Of a DNA stretch of 64,000 bases, positions 8,760 through 18,542 are shown in pieces (within the stretch, counting starts at the first letter, position 1; every line of letters starts with the position of its first letter). The stretch is from Treponema sp. (GTDB lineage Bacteria; Spirochaetota; Spirochaetia; Treponematales; Breznakiellaceae). Location: the NCBI GenBank assembly GCA_009777995.1, contig WRKT01000001.1, positions 124,001-188,000 of the forward strand, read 5' to 3'. A model generated the notes under the pieces. The model had not been told where the DNA came from. It saw only the letters and a list, made by a program, of their open reading frames with translations, and did not search any database. Made by a program: the position numbers and the translations under genes.

Positions 8760-10316
8760 ATGAAGAAAATTGCATTAACATTGTTTTTGTGTCTCTTAAT
8801 TGCAGGCACAATTTTCGCCGGAGGAGGCCGCCAGAGAGCAGCACAGGTAACTGATACCATTGTAATCCGATCTTTCGGTGACCCAATCAGTTTCACTCCC
8901 AATTGGAGGGCCGATGATGGATCATATGCCATCCAGCAGAACATGTTCCACAGGCTTACAAAGCTTGACGCAGACAAGGGCCCGATAGGAGACCTCGCTC
9001 ATAGCTGGAATGTGACAAATAACGGCTTAACAATCACGTTCAATTTAAAGAACAATGTCACTTGGCATGACGGTCGACCTGTTACGAGTGCGGATGTCAA
9101 GTATACATTTGATACCATCAAAGCGGAGCCCACTTATTTCTTCAGCCCGAATATGTCCATTGTGGATTCCATCGATGCCCCCAACGCTTATACAGTGGTA
9201 TTCAACATGAATACAGCCGACGTTGGCTTTATTGCCCAGATTGGCTGGTATGCCACTTTTATCCTTCCAAGACATATTTATGATAATGGTATGAGATGGG
9301 AAGATAATCCGATCGCAAATAACCCGATTGGCTCAGGTCCTTTCAGGTTTGGCGAATACAGGCCCGGCATTAGCACCACTCTCCTTGCCTACGATAACTA
9401 TCATGAAGGCAGGCCCCCTGTAGACAGGCTTATTTTCCAGATCATCCCCGATGATGCTACAGCTGTACAGGCAATTATCAACGGTGAAATTGATGTATTT
9501 GAAGGTGCTCCCGCTGCAAATTTAGATGAGCTTAGGGCAAATGCTAGTCTTCAGAATAGATTGAACAAGTATCCTTCACCGATTAGACTCCATTTTAATT
9601 TTGAAGTAGAGGCTATTCGTGATCCGGTATTGAGAAGAGCAATCGCAATGACAATTGACAGGGAAGATATCGCAATGAAGGTGTCTCAGGGTGTACAAAC
9701 TCCTGAGTACAATATGTACCCGTCTTATTATCCTTGGGCTTCCAATTCTGTTAATACTGCCCCGCGCTTTGACATTCCCGGAGCTGTAAGGCTCCTTGAG
9801 CAAGCAGGATATACAAGAAATGCCAGCGGCTTTTTTGTGCAGGGCCTTACCTTGACTCTTTTCAACCTGGAACCCAGTCCTGACATCGCAATGCTTATCC
9901 AAGCTTCAGCAGCCCAAGCCGGTATAGGAATTGTGCTTGAAATTCTTGACATTGCCGCATGGTCAACGAAAGTTGGTATTGAAAGGGATTTCATGATTCA
10001 AATGCAGGGCGGCTTTATGGGCCCCGATCCTGCAGCAATGATACCTATCTTTGGAACGGGAGGGGCAAGGAATTACGGTAATTACAGTAACCCGCAAGTT
10101 GACGATCTCTTAAGAAGAGGCGGGGAAGTCCTTGACCAGAATCAAAGAGCAAGGTTCTACCACGAGGCTCAAAGAATAATGGCTGATGAGCTGCCATATA
10201 TACCCATTATTGACTATGCAGCCTACGATTTCTTTGATGCAAGGCTTGTTAACCTTCCAATTGATGGAGCAGGTCAATGGGGATGGCAGGAGTATACACA
10301 TACCTATTTTAGATAG
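8760..10316 (+). CDS. Family 5 extracellular substrate-binding protein, system A
   Basis: 518 residues. The ATG at 8760 is chosen over upstream in-frame starts because TAAGGAGAG lies just before it and it gives a clean signal peptide, MKKIALTLFLCLLIAGTIFA, followed by GGGRQRA. There is no cysteine after the hydrophobic core, so signal peptidase I processing and a periplasmic location are likelier than a lipoprotein. Family 5 landmarks include LAHSWNVTNNGLTITFNLKN, VTWHDGRPVTSADVKYTF and LRRAIAMTIDRE. It delivers substrate to the permease pair at 4913-6747. A terminator follows directly. Confidence 0.9.
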   Translation: MKKIALTLFLCLLIAGTIFAGGGRQRAAQVTDTIVIRSFGDPISFTPNWRADDGSYAIQQNMFHRLTKLDADKGPIGDLAHSWNVTNNGLTITFNLKNNVTWHDGRPVTSADVKYTFDTIKAEPTYFFSPNMSIVDSIDAPNAYTVVFNMNTADVGFIAQIGWYATFILPRHIYDNGMRWEDNPIANNPIGSGPFRFGEYRPGISTTLLAYDNYHEGRPPVDRLIFQIIPDDATAVQAIINGEIDVFEGAPAANLDELRANASLQNRLNKYPSPIRLHFNFEVEAIRDPVLRRAIAMTIDREDIAMKVSQGVQTPEYNMYPSYYPWASNSVNTAPRFDIPGAVRLLEQAGYTRNASGFFVQGLTLTLFNLEPSPDIAMLIQASAAQAGIGIVLEILDIAAWSTKVGIERDFMIQMQGGFMGPDPAAMIPIFGTGGARNYGNYSNPQVDDLLRRGGEVLDQNQRARFYHEAQRIMADELPYIPIIDYAAYDFFDARLVNLPIDGAGQWGWQEYTHTYFR

Positions 10317-10335
10317 GTCTTTTTAATCTATGCTT

Positions 10336-10365
10336 AAAGGGGGACGATGTCCCCCTTTGTTTTTT
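10336..10365 (+). terminator. Rho-independent terminator after the system A binding-protein gene
   Basis: AAAGGGGGAC (10336-10345) pairs perfectly with GTCCCCCTTT (10349-10358) over a 3-base loop, followed by GTTTTTT. The next gene starts only 22 bases later in the same direction without an evident promoter, so readthrough or attenuation is likely. Confidence 0.85.
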
Positions 10366-10387
10366 ATGTAAATTAAAGGAGATATTA

Positions 10388-11773
10388 ATGAGAGCGATAA
10401 TCGACAGAATTATAAACGGCATTCCGGATTATAAGGCATTTTTGACAGTAGATGAGATGGACGAAAGCTCCAAAAAGCTCTCAGAAAAGTATCCCGATCT
10501 TGTGAAAATTTCTGTAATTGGCAAAACAAGAGCCGATCATCCCCTTTACTGCTTGAAAATTGGCACAGGAAGTAAAAATGCTTTGATGTTCGGCTGTCCC
10601 CATCCCAATGAACCGATAGGGGCCATGATGCTTGAGTATTTTACCGAGCAGTTAGCTACAGATAAGGAGTTCCGCGATTCTCTTGATTATACCTGGTATA
10701 TAGTCAAAGCCTGGGATGCCGACGGTACAAAGCTAAACGAAAAATGGTTTAAGGGCCCGTTTACAATTTATAACTATACCAGAAACTTTTTCCGCCCCGC
10801 AGGCAATAAGCAGGTCGAATGGACCTTCCCGATAAAGTATAAAGACTATGTCTTTGATCAACCTATACCCGAAACCCAAGCCATGATGAAACTCATAGAT
10901 GAGATAAAGCCTGTATTTATTTATTCCCTTCATAATGCAGGATTCGGAGGAGTTTACTGGTATACAAGTAAGGATACGCCTGAGATTTATAATGACCTCC
11001 GCAACGCTGCTTTGAAGCAAAAGATACCTCTGGCGCTTGGGGAGCCTGAAGTTCCCTATGGTATAACCTATAGCCCTGCCGTATATAAGATGATTAACAC
11101 AAAAGACAGCTATGATTACTTGGAAAAGCACGGGATTAGAAATTTACAGGAAGTGTTGCAAACAGGTACATGCAGTGCCGATTATGCAAATGATGTATGC
11201 AATGCACTTACCTTTTTAACAGAGCTGCCTTACTTTTATGATCCCCGCATAGATGATACTTCCGATTCTGATGTAATAAGAAAAGATGCAGTACTGGATA
11301 AATTGCAATTTGTTGATGAGTGCCATGCAATCATAAAAGAAATTAAGGAAATTTCCAATGATTATTTGGATAAGGAAAACCCTTTTAAGCTTGCAATTGA
11401 ATCCTTTACAAGAAGTGAGGGCAATGAAGCTACAAGAAAGATGGTGAATGAAAACCCTGACTTTTTAAAAAAGGCTACGGTAGCAGAGTTATTTGACAAT
11501 GCATTGATTATCAAGTTTTACCTGAATCTTTCATACGGCCTTCTTGTTCGCGCAAACGAATCAGAGCTCTTTTTAATGAAAGAAAGAAACGAGAATAATC
11601 CTGCTAAAAAGGAAGCCCTCGAAAAGGCCAAGGCTCGAGCAGAAGAAAAGTTAAATGAGCTTAGCGCATTCCTTGAAGAGAATCTTAACTATTCTGTGGT
11701 CCCAATTAAGAAACTTGTGGCCATACAGCTTGAATGCGGCTTATTAATGGCGGATCATTTGCAGAAACAATGA
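10388..11773 (+). CDS. M14-family zinc carboxypeptidase, paralog 2
   Basis: 461 residues, no signal peptide. It is highly similar along its whole length to the protein at 537-1946 and keeps all key residues: HPNEP (His72, Glu75), SLHNAG (His182) and LTELPYFYDPR. Ribosome site AAAGGAG lies 7-13 bases upstream. The stop codon overlaps the ATG of the following exporter ATPase (ATGA), suggesting readthrough into that operon. The two copies at either end of the system A cluster point to duplication and to a shared role in trimming imported peptides. Confidence 0.8.
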   Translation: MRAIIDRIINGIPDYKAFLTVDEMDESSKKLSEKYPDLVKISVIGKTRADHPLYCLKIGTGSKNALMFGCPHPNEPIGAMMLEYFTEQLATDKEFRDSLDYTWYIVKAWDADGTKLNEKWFKGPFTIYNYTRNFFRPAGNKQVEWTFPIKYKDYVFDQPIPETQAMMKLIDEIKPVFIYSLHNAGFGGVYWYTSKDTPEIYNDLRNAALKQKIPLALGEPEVPYGITYSPAVYKMINTKDSYDYLEKHGIRNLQEVLQTGTCSADYANDVCNALTFLTELPYFYDPRIDDTSDSDVIRKDAVLDKLQFVDECHAIIKEIKEISNDYLDKENPFKLAIESFTRSEGNEATRKMVNENPDFLKKATVAELFDNALIIKFYLNLSYGLLVRANESELFLMKERNENNPAKKEALEKAKARAEEKLNELSAFLEENLNYSVVPIKKLVAIQLECGLLMADHLQKQ

Positions 11774-12591
11774 TAACCCTTGAAAATATAAATAAAACCT
11801 TTCGTGTTGCAAAGCGCAGAGCGGGTTTTGGCAATGCCGTTAAGGCCCTGTTCTCACGCGATTACGATTATATTCATGCTCTAAACGATGTCAGCTTTGC
11901 AATTAATAGCGGCGAAATGGTGGGCTATATCGGGCCGAATGGGGCGGGGAAGAGTACCACGATAAAGATCATGTGCGGGATTTTGACCCCGGATAGCGGG
12001 CTCTGCGATATTGACGGGAGGAATCCTTGGAAGCAGCGCATTGCCCATGTGCGCGAAATTGGTGTTGTCTTTGGTCAACGCAGTCAGCTCTGGTGGGATA
12101 CCCCCGTTATTGACAGCTTTGAGCTTATTAGGGATATCTATAAGGTCGATGAGAAAGGCTATAAGAAGAATCTCGATGACTTAACAGAGCTACTTGACCT
12201 CGGTGAACTCCTTAAAACTCCCACCCGAAACTTGAGCCTTGGTCAGAGGATGCGCTGTGAAATTGCGGCCTCCCTTTTACATGGTCCCAAAACCCTATTC
12301 CTCGATGAGCCGACCATCGGCCTTGATGCTGTTTCCAAGATTGCAGTGCGGCAGTTTATTAAGACTCTAAATGCAGAGAGGGGCACCACGGTAATTCTTA
12401 CTACCCATGACATGCAGGACATCGAGGCATTGACCGAGCGTATTCTGCTGATAGGCAGGGGGAGGATTTTACTTGACGGGAGTTTTGCCGAGCTAAAAGA
12501 ACGTTTTTCAAAAACCAAGACTGTGGAATTGGTTCAGTCCTTTAGCGCTGAAGAAATGGTTGCAGCAATGTATAGAGAGTATAAAATTTAA
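11770..12591 (+). CDS. ABC-2 type exporter ATP-binding protein
   Basis: 273 residues from the ATG at 11770, which overlaps the preceding stop codon. Walker A GPNGAGKSTT, signature LSLGQRMRCEIA (LSLGQ instead of LSGGQ, common in this subfamily), Walker B LFLDEPTIGLD and switch His in TTHDMQDIE are visible. Residues about 25-45 (KALFSRDYDYIHAL) show the insertion found in ATPases partnered with DUF990-type permeases. With the two permeases that follow it forms an export system; drugs, lipids or a cell-surface compound are possible substrates. Confidence 0.88.
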   Translation: MITLENINKTFRVAKRRAGFGNAVKALFSRDYDYIHALNDVSFAINSGEMVGYIGPNGAGKSTTIKIMCGILTPDSGLCDIDGRNPWKQRIAHVREIGVVFGQRSQLWWDTPVIDSFELIRDIYKVDEKGYKKNLDDLTELLDLGELLKTPTRNLSLGQRMRCEIAASLLHGPKTLFLDEPTIGLDAVSKIAVRQFIKTLNAERGTTVILTTHDMQDIEALTERILLIGRGRILLDGSFAELKERFSKTKTVELVQSFSAEEMVAAMYREYKI

Positions 12592-13395
12592 ATGATAGTC
12601 TACCTTGCGATCTTCCGTCTTCGTTTTACGAATGCACTCCAGTATAGGGCTGCGGCCCTTGCAGGCATGGCTACACAGTTTGCCTGGGGCTTCATGGAGA
12701 TCTTTGCCTTCTCTGCCTTCTATAGGTCGAACCCTGCAGCCTTCCCTATGGAGTTTTCGCATACTGTTTCTTATATATGGATGCAGCAGGCCTTCCTTGC
12801 TCTTTTCATGATGTGGTTTTGGGAAAATGATATTATTGCTTCGATTATGGAAGGCGGGGTTGCCTACGAAATGGTACGCCCTGTCGACCTTTATAAGCGC
12901 TGGTTTACCCAAATCTGTGCGAATCGTCTTGCAAGGGCCCTTCTGCGATGCTCCCCGATTTTACTCGTGGCCTTTATTGTGCCCCAGCCCTACCGCATGT
13001 CCCTTCCTCCTAACATCACGCAATTGCTCATGTTCCTTTTATCGAGTATGCTTTCCCTTTCTGTTGTTGCAGCCTTCTCAATGCTTATTTATATTTCTCT
13101 TTTTTATACCCTTTCCCCAATGGGTGTTAGGATTATCGTTGCAGTCCTTTCTGACTTTCTTGCAGGAGCGATTCTGCCCCTGCCATTTTTCCCTGATAAT
13201 ATTCGAAGAGTGGTAGAACTTCTGCCATTCGCGGCTATGCAAAATATGCCCCTACGCATTTATGCAGGGAATATAATGGGAGGGGATGCAATAAGAGGCA
13301 TTGCCCTTCAACTCTTCTGGCTTTTGACGCTTGTTTTAATCGGACATATTTCCATGAAGAAGGCATTGAAAAAAGTTATAGTGCAGGGGGGCTAG
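12592..13395 (+). CDS. ABC-2 family permease, subunit 1
   Basis: 267 residues, about six hydrophobic segments. The N-terminus IFRLRFTNALQYRAAALAGMATQFAWGF and the EGGVAYEMVRPVDLYKRWF segment are characteristic of the ABC-2 exporter permease family often paired with the ATPase type found immediately upstream. The start codon directly abuts the ATPase stop, and the next permease begins two bases after its own stop. It forms the membrane pore as a heterodimer with that second permease. Substrate unknown. Confidence 0.8.
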   Translation: MIVYLAIFRLRFTNALQYRAAALAGMATQFAWGFMEIFAFSAFYRSNPAAFPMEFSHTVSYIWMQQAFLALFMMWFWENDIIASIMEGGVAYEMVRPVDLYKRWFTQICANRLARALLRCSPILLVAFIVPQPYRMSLPPNITQLLMFLLSSMLSLSVVAAFSMLIYISLFYTLSPMGVRIIVAVLSDFLAGAILPLPFFPDNIRRVVELLPFAAMQNMPLRIYAGNIMGGDAIRGIALQLFWLLTLVLIGHISMKKALKKVIVQGG

Positions 13396-13397
13396 GA

Positions 13398-14174
13398 ATG
13401 GGATTATACTTAAAGTTTTTTGCCATGCATTTAAAAAGCCAAATGCAATATAAGTTATCATTTTTTCTTACAGCCATCGGGCAGTTCCTTGTTTCCTTTA
13501 CGGTATTCTTAGGGATCTATTTCATGTTTTCCCGTTTTCATGTCGTAGATGATTTTTCTTACCCGCAGGCGCTTTTATGCTTTGCAATTGTCCTTATGGC
13601 CTTTTCCACTGCAGAAATGCTCGGGCGTGGCTTTGACCTGTTCCCGAGAATGATTGGTAACGGGGAGTTTGACAGGGCACTTGTAAGACCTAGAAGTGTA
13701 ATTTTCCAGGTGCTTGCAAGCAAAATGGACTTTACACGTTTCGGAAGGCTTATACAGGCGACTATTGTTTTTATTTATGCAATACCGAACAGCGGAATTA
13801 TCTGGAGTGCAGATAAAGTTTTAACATTAGCTCTTATGGTTGTATGCGGAAGCCTTATTTTCTTTGGGTTATTTATAGTCTATGCGGCCTTCTCCTTTTT
13901 TACGATAGAGGGCTTAGAGTTCATGAATATTTTTACTGATGGGGGTAGAGAGTTTGGCCGCTATCCCTTTTCGATTTATGGAGAGGGTATACTCAAGTTC
14001 CTTACATACGTAATTCCGCTTGCTTTATTCCAGTATTATCCGTTATTATACTTGCTCGACAGGGAGGAAAATCCCCTTTTCATGTTTATGCCGGTACTTG
14101 GTTTATTATTTTTAATTCCGTGCTATGCATTTTTCCGCTTCGGCCTTAGGAACTATAAGTCCACAGGCTCGTGA
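13398..14174 (+). CDS. ABC-2 family permease, subunit 2
   Basis: 258 residues, about six membrane segments. The stretch GRGFDLFPRMIGNGEFDRALVRP is the hallmark cytoplasmic segment of the DUF990-type ABC-2 permeases and aligns with EGGVAYEMVRP of subunit 1, which shows that the two are paralogous halves of one channel. It is the last gene of the exporter operon and ends just before the palindromic repeat that opens the restriction cassette. Confidence 0.8.
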   Translation: MGLYLKFFAMHLKSQMQYKLSFFLTAIGQFLVSFTVFLGIYFMFSRFHVVDDFSYPQALLCFAIVLMAFSTAEMLGRGFDLFPRMIGNGEFDRALVRPRSVIFQVLASKMDFTRFGRLIQATIVFIYAIPNSGIIWSADKVLTLALMVVCGSLIFFGLFIVYAAFSFFTIEGLEFMNIFTDGGREFGRYPFSIYGEGILKFLTYVIPLALFQYYPLLYLLDREENPLFMFMPVLGLLFLIPCYAFFRFGLRNYKSTGS

Positions 14175-14177
14175 GGT

Positions 14178-14205
14178 TCAACTTGTATACTAGTATACAA
14201 GTCAG
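14178..14205. repeat. Boundary palindrome, copy 1
   Basis: A 22-base perfect palindrome (14181-14202, half-site ACTTGTATACT) inside a 28-base stretch that recurs at 21202-21229 with one mismatch. It sits between two converging gene ends, 4 bases after the exporter permease stop and 15 before the hsdR stop. No T-tract follows on either strand, so an intrinsic terminator is unlikely. Confidence 0.85.
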
Positions 14206-14219
14206 ATGGATTAATAATT

Positions 14220-17200
14220 TTACTGCCTTAAACTATTATATAAGGCATTGCCCAAGACATTCATAACTGTATTAAAAAATTGCTTGTTTTCAAATAATTT
14301 TGTAAATGCTTCTGTTTGGTTGTTATAACAATCCATGGCTGTTTCTTCAAAAGTTTGGGGGAAAATACTTGATGTAAACATCTCTACAGTATTGTTTTTT
14401 GCTTGGCGTTTAAGTTGTTTATTGTCATCACTTATAATCCTATTATAAATGGCTTCTACTATTACCCGGTCACCATCATCAAATTTACCTTCGAATGCAA
14501 TATTTATTTTATTGATAATATTCTGTAAGAGGTCTACTTTCTCTGTGCGTTTTTTCATGCCTTTGTCACCTATGGGTTTAAGAACATTTTCTTTGTTATC
14601 TGGTGATTTTTTTAATGTAATTTCGCCTGAAAAGGTTTGTTTAATATTGGAAAATTCAAGTTTAATTTTGTCATCGAGATTGACATTTTCATTTTCAAAT
14701 TTTGGAAGTACCTTACCTAAATATTCACAAAATAAATATGTTTTATGTAAATTGGTATCAAACATACGGATTAATTGGGTAATATAAGAATAAAACCTTG
14801 TAAATGACTTAATTAGGTCTTTATACTCTATTTTTTGTTCTTTTGTTAAATTAGAAAAACGATCTCTTATGGGATTAAATATTGAAGTTAATTTTCCTAG
14901 ATCTGTTGGGGTTTGTTCTTTCTTAGTATAAAGTTTGATAAAACTTTCTATGTCATCTTCATTGAATAAATGAAAGTTAAGAAGCTTATTCTTTGTATCA
15001 TATACATTATTAATATTAAATTCACCGCCTAATATAGTTTCTTCATAGAACGGCTGAAAGGACTTTTGAATTTCGACTGTAGTGTTTACGAAATCCATAA
15101 TAAAAGTATCGTTTTTGCCTTTTTCTGTACGGTTTAACCTGGAAAGTGTTTGAACTGCTTTTACGCTGTTTAATTTTTTAAGAATGAACATTGTATGGAG
15201 TTTTGGCTCATCAAAGCCTGTTTGATATTTATCAGCGACAACAAGTGTGTTAAACTCATCCCCTGCAAAGTATTCAGGTAAGCCTTGTTCGGTAATGCGT
15301 TTGCCGTTTGATGTTTTGTTTAATTTAGCTTCTTCGTATTCTAGGCCATCAAGCTCTACTTTGCCTGAAAATGCTATAAGTACATTTACATCTGTATATT
15401 TTTTCTTTTGAACATAGGCTTTAATGGCATTATAAAAGCGTACAGCGTCTTTTCTGCTTGGACAAACTACCATTGCTTTGGCTTTGCCGTTAATTTTTGT
15501 AAGTGTAACTTCACGAAACTTCTCTACTATAACGGCAACAATATCCGAAACTACTTTTTTATGACTGGCATAGTATTTCATTATTGCTTTAATTGCAGGA
15601 CTTTCTTTATATTCTTTATTTTCTGTAGTTTTCCTTGCAATTTTAAAGTATTGTTCCACGGTTACGTAGTTTTTTAAGACATCAAGGATAAACCCTTCTT
15701 CTATTGCCTGGCGCATTGAATAAACATGAAATGCCTTGCTTCTCTTGTCCGGTTGTTTAACACCAAACATATCAATTGTTTTTTGTTTCGGTGTCGCAGT
15801 GAAGGCGAAAAATGAAAGGTTTTTATGTCTACCCTGTGTAAGCATTTGTGCATTTAAAAAATGCTTTACTATAATATCCTGTTCATCATCATCGTCACCA
15901 TAATCGGGAGCTGTTTCTGCGGCACTTAGATAATCAGCGAATTCTTGTTCTGCTTCTGTCGTGTCGGCAAGTGCTGTTTTAAGTTTTCTGGCAGAATGTC
16001 CTGTTTGACTAGAATGTGCCTCATCTACAATAATTGCAAAATTACGGCCTTTAGGGTCGTTTACCTGGTCAAAAATGACCGGGAACTTCTGCAATGTTGT
16101 AATGATTATTTTTTTATTGTCATTAATTGCTTTCTTTAAATCTTGGCTGGTTTTAGATTCGTCTATACATTCTACCAACCCGGCTTTATGGTCAAAGCCG
16201 CTTACCGTGTCCTGTAATTGTTTGTCTAACACTTTTCGGTCTGTTATGATAATTACACTGGAAAATAATAATTCATTATTATTATTGTAAAGAGAAGCTA
16301 ATTTATATGTAAGCCAAGCTATAGAGTTGCTTTTCCCGCTACCTGCACTATGTTGAATTAAATAATTCTTTCCGCTGCCGTAGTGTAAGCAATCTTCGAT
16401 TATTTTTTCAACAACATCAAATTGATGATAACGGGGGAAAATAATTCGTGTTGATTTTTTCTTGCTTTTTATGCCATTTTTAATTTCTGTGCTTTCTATA
16501 GTCTGTACGCTTATATACCTTTGTAAAAGTTTTAATAAATTATTTTTTTGTAAGATGTATTCCCAAAGATAGGCAGTTGTATAACCTTCCGAATTAGCCG
16601 GATTGCCGGAACCACCAACATTACCTGCCCCATTACTCCCTCGGTTAAATGGTAAGAAGTAAGTTTGTTCTTTTTTTAGCTCTGTGGTCATATACACTTC
16701 GTAGGTATCAACCGCAAAATAAACAAGAATACGTCGGTTAAAACCAAAGCATAGTTCTTTTGGGTCACGGTCGTACATATATTGATGTTTTGCATTATCG
16801 ACTGTCTGCCCTGTAAGATGGTCTTTCAACTCCAGGGCAATTAAGGGAATACCATTAAGAGAAAGCACCATATCTATAGAATTATTGTTATCTGGCGAAT
16901 AATGGAACTGCCTTGTGCAGGTAAGGATATTGCTATTATATTTTTCAATTAATTCAGGATTTAGAGAGGAGGCAGGTTCAAAGTAGGCAATATCAAACTT
17001 TACGCCCCTGTCTTCTATACCCTTTCGTAAAACAGAAATGAGGCCGTCATTTCTTACACATTCATCAAAACGTTTATATAATTCTTCGGTTGGATTGCCG
17101 GAAGCGTAGACTGTTTGGTAGCGTTTCCATTGCCTGGGCTGTGTGTTTTGAATGAACAGTAGAAATGTATCGAAAAATAAGCCTTTCTTCCTGTCAAAAG

Positions 17201-17291
17201 CAGAGCTTGGAAGACTTTTGTAGCCGCCTTCTTCTGAAAGTAAAAATGTTTCAATATCAGCTTCAAAGCGTTTTTCGCTAACGTCTATCAT
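14220..17291 (-). CDS. hsdR: Type I restriction enzyme, endonuclease subunit R
   Basis: 1023 residues, normal length for HsdR. In order: an N-terminal nuclease domain with IDMVLSLNG and ALELKDH (around residue 152, the PD-(D/E)xK site); a helicase core with Walker A AGSGKS (about 315), Walker B/DEAH IVDEAHSSQTG (about 421), motif III FTATPK and a motif VI region QTLSRLNRT; and a C-terminal assembly region. It cuts DNA after ATP-driven translocation when the HsdM/HsdS target site is unmethylated. The ATG overlaps the hsdS stop by four bases. It appears intact with no frameshift. The gene is clearly AT-richer than the flanking transporter genes. Confidence 0.95.
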   Translation of the reverse strand: MIDVSEKRFEADIETFLLSEEGGYKSLPSSAFDRKKGLFFDTFLLFIQNTQPRQWKRYQTVYASGNPTEELYKRFDECVRNDGLISVLRKGIEDRGVKFDIAYFEPASSLNPELIEKYNSNILTCTRQFHYSPDNNNSIDMVLSLNGIPLIALELKDHLTGQTVDNAKHQYMYDRDPKELCFGFNRRILVYFAVDTYEVYMTTELKKEQTYFLPFNRGSNGAGNVGGSGNPANSEGYTTAYLWEYILQKNNLLKLLQRYISVQTIESTEIKNGIKSKKKSTRIIFPRYHQFDVVEKIIEDCLHYGSGKNYLIQHSAGSGKSNSIAWLTYKLASLYNNNNELLFSSVIIITDRKVLDKQLQDTVSGFDHKAGLVECIDESKTSQDLKKAINDNKKIIITTLQKFPVIFDQVNDPKGRNFAIIVDEAHSSQTGHSARKLKTALADTTEAEQEFADYLSAAETAPDYGDDDDEQDIIVKHFLNAQMLTQGRHKNLSFFAFTATPKQKTIDMFGVKQPDKRSKAFHVYSMRQAIEEGFILDVLKNYVTVEQYFKIARKTTENKEYKESPAIKAIMKYYASHKKVVSDIVAVIVEKFREVTLTKINGKAKAMVVCPSRKDAVRFYNAIKAYVQKKKYTDVNVLIAFSGKVELDGLEYEEAKLNKTSNGKRITEQGLPEYFAGDEFNTLVVADKYQTGFDEPKLHTMFILKKLNSVKAVQTLSRLNRTEKGKNDTFIMDFVNTTVEIQKSFQPFYEETILGGEFNINNVYDTKNKLLNFHLFNEDDIESFIKLYTKKEQTPTDLGKLTSIFNPIRDRFSNLTKEQKIEYKDLIKSFTRFYSYITQLIRMFDTNLHKTYLFCEYLGKVLPKFENENVNLDDKIKLEFSNIKQTFSGEITLKKSPDNKENVLKPIGDKGMKKRTEKVDLLQNIINKINIAFEGKFDDGDRVIVEAIYNRIISDDNKQLKRQAKNNTVEMFTSSIFPQTFEETAMDCYNNQTEAFTKLFENKQFFNTVMNVLGNALYNSLRQ

Positions 17292-18481
17292 GGTTTTACT
17301 TCCTTTTTACCTGTTACATATTCATAGATTAAAGATTTTTTATAGTCTTTGAGTTCGGATATTTTTTTCTGTTTAATAGATATAAGTTTGTTTACAGTGC
17401 CGATCTTTTTATCTAAATAATTAGTTATTGTTTTTTCTTCATCATCATCCTGTGGAATAGAAATAAGCAAATCATTCAATATTCCTGTGGTTAATTGAAA
17501 TACTGTTGATGTAGAGAATAAACCAGATTGTGATTTAAAGTTCTCAGAATTAAAAAAATAATGTAAATATTTATAATTTTGACTTCTAAAAACTGTCATG
17601 AAGGCACCAAATGTATGATTTTCAGATTTTTCATCAATTAAAGCATTTTTACCAATTAGTTTTACGCTACCATTTCTTGAGCAAATAAGTATATCATTAA
17701 TTTTTGTTCTTTTTATATCTGGTATTCTAGTTGTAACATAAACACAGTCATCATAAGTTATTGCTTCATCCTGGACATTAGATGCTCTTAATACTAATGT
17801 ACCCTCATACTCTGATGCTAATTCTTGGGGTGAATAAGTTAATCCAATTATTGCTTTCCCTAGGTATTTTAGTCTTAAAACTTTCCAATCTTCAGGCACC
17901 TCACCTATCCATTCAATGCCGCTCTGCTTCATCTTTCTCTGTGGTATTTTTTTTCCTCCGTGGTTTAATCCTTTTGTTGTTACCTTTTGTATTATTAACT
18001 TCTTGTACTCGTGTAACTCTAAAATAATTTTTTCTTCATTTTCTATGAGAGCATCTATTTTACTACATTTGTTGTCAAGGAAATTGGCTATGGCGGTTTG
18101 TGCGGGAAGGGGAGGGATATTTACTTTTATATCATAAACTTCATTCCGATTTAATCCTGGTTTTATACCTTTTGCTAGATTAGGCATGTCAAGTATACTT
18201 AATAAGCAATAAAGAAAAAATAAATCATATTTTGAAGTATCAAAAGTAACAAAGTATGTTACATCAAGAGGCCAAAATTTTTCAGTTGTTAAATTTATTT
18301 CTCCTGCTGACCCTTTCCTTCCTATAACAATACTTTTTGTATCATAATAATATTCATTACTATAACCTTTTATGCCGTTGGCACCATAGACAGGAAAAAG
18401 ACCTTCTTCAACTCTTTTTTCATCTAGTAAAGGTTTACCATATTCAAGATTAAGAACACGACCTAGCCTTATTTTCTCCAA
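17288..18481 (-). CDS. hsdS: Type I restriction enzyme, specificity subunit S
   Basis: 397 residues from a TTG start preceded by AAGGAG. The usual two-fold layout is visible: target-recognition domain 1 (about 1-140, ending IPPLPAQTAIANFL), a central coiled-coil helix (IDALIENEEKIILELHEYKK), linker and second domain opening with SGIEWIGEVPEDWKVLRL (about 190-350), and a C-terminal helix (KQKKISELKDYKKSLIYEYVTG). Each domain reads half of a bipartite target sequence, which cannot be predicted. No inverted repeat or second hsdS cassette indicating phase variation was seen. It overlaps hsdR by four bases. Confidence 0.93.
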   Translation of the reverse strand: MEKIRLGRVLNLEYGKPLLDEKRVEEGLFPVYGANGIKGYSNEYYYDTKSIVIGRKGSAGEINLTTEKFWPLDVTYFVTFDTSKYDLFFLYCLLSILDMPNLAKGIKPGLNRNEVYDIKVNIPPLPAQTAIANFLDNKCSKIDALIENEEKIILELHEYKKLIIQKVTTKGLNHGGKKIPQRKMKQSGIEWIGEVPEDWKVLRLKYLGKAIIGLTYSPQELASEYEGTLVLRASNVQDEAITYDDCVYVTTRIPDIKRTKINDILICSRNGSVKLIGKNALIDEKSENHTFGAFMTVFRSQNYKYLHYFFNSENFKSQSGLFSTSTVFQLTTGILNDLLISIPQDDDEEKTITNYLDKKIGTVNKLISIKQKKISELKDYKKSLIYEYVTGKKEVKP

Positions 18482-18542
18482 TTCTTCACTCCTTCTTCCT
18501 CTGCGCCTCCGTGCCTTTGTGTGAGCTTTTCATTCTTAACTC

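Noticed and set aside
14178-14205. Boundary palindrome as an ordinary bidirectional terminator between convergent genes
   Set aside because: No T-tract on either side, almost no loop, and the same sequence recurs at the promoter end of the cassette.
17288-18481. Phase-variable hsdS by inversion
   Set aside because: Only one hsdS gene is present and I saw no partner cassette, recombinase or long inverted repeats.
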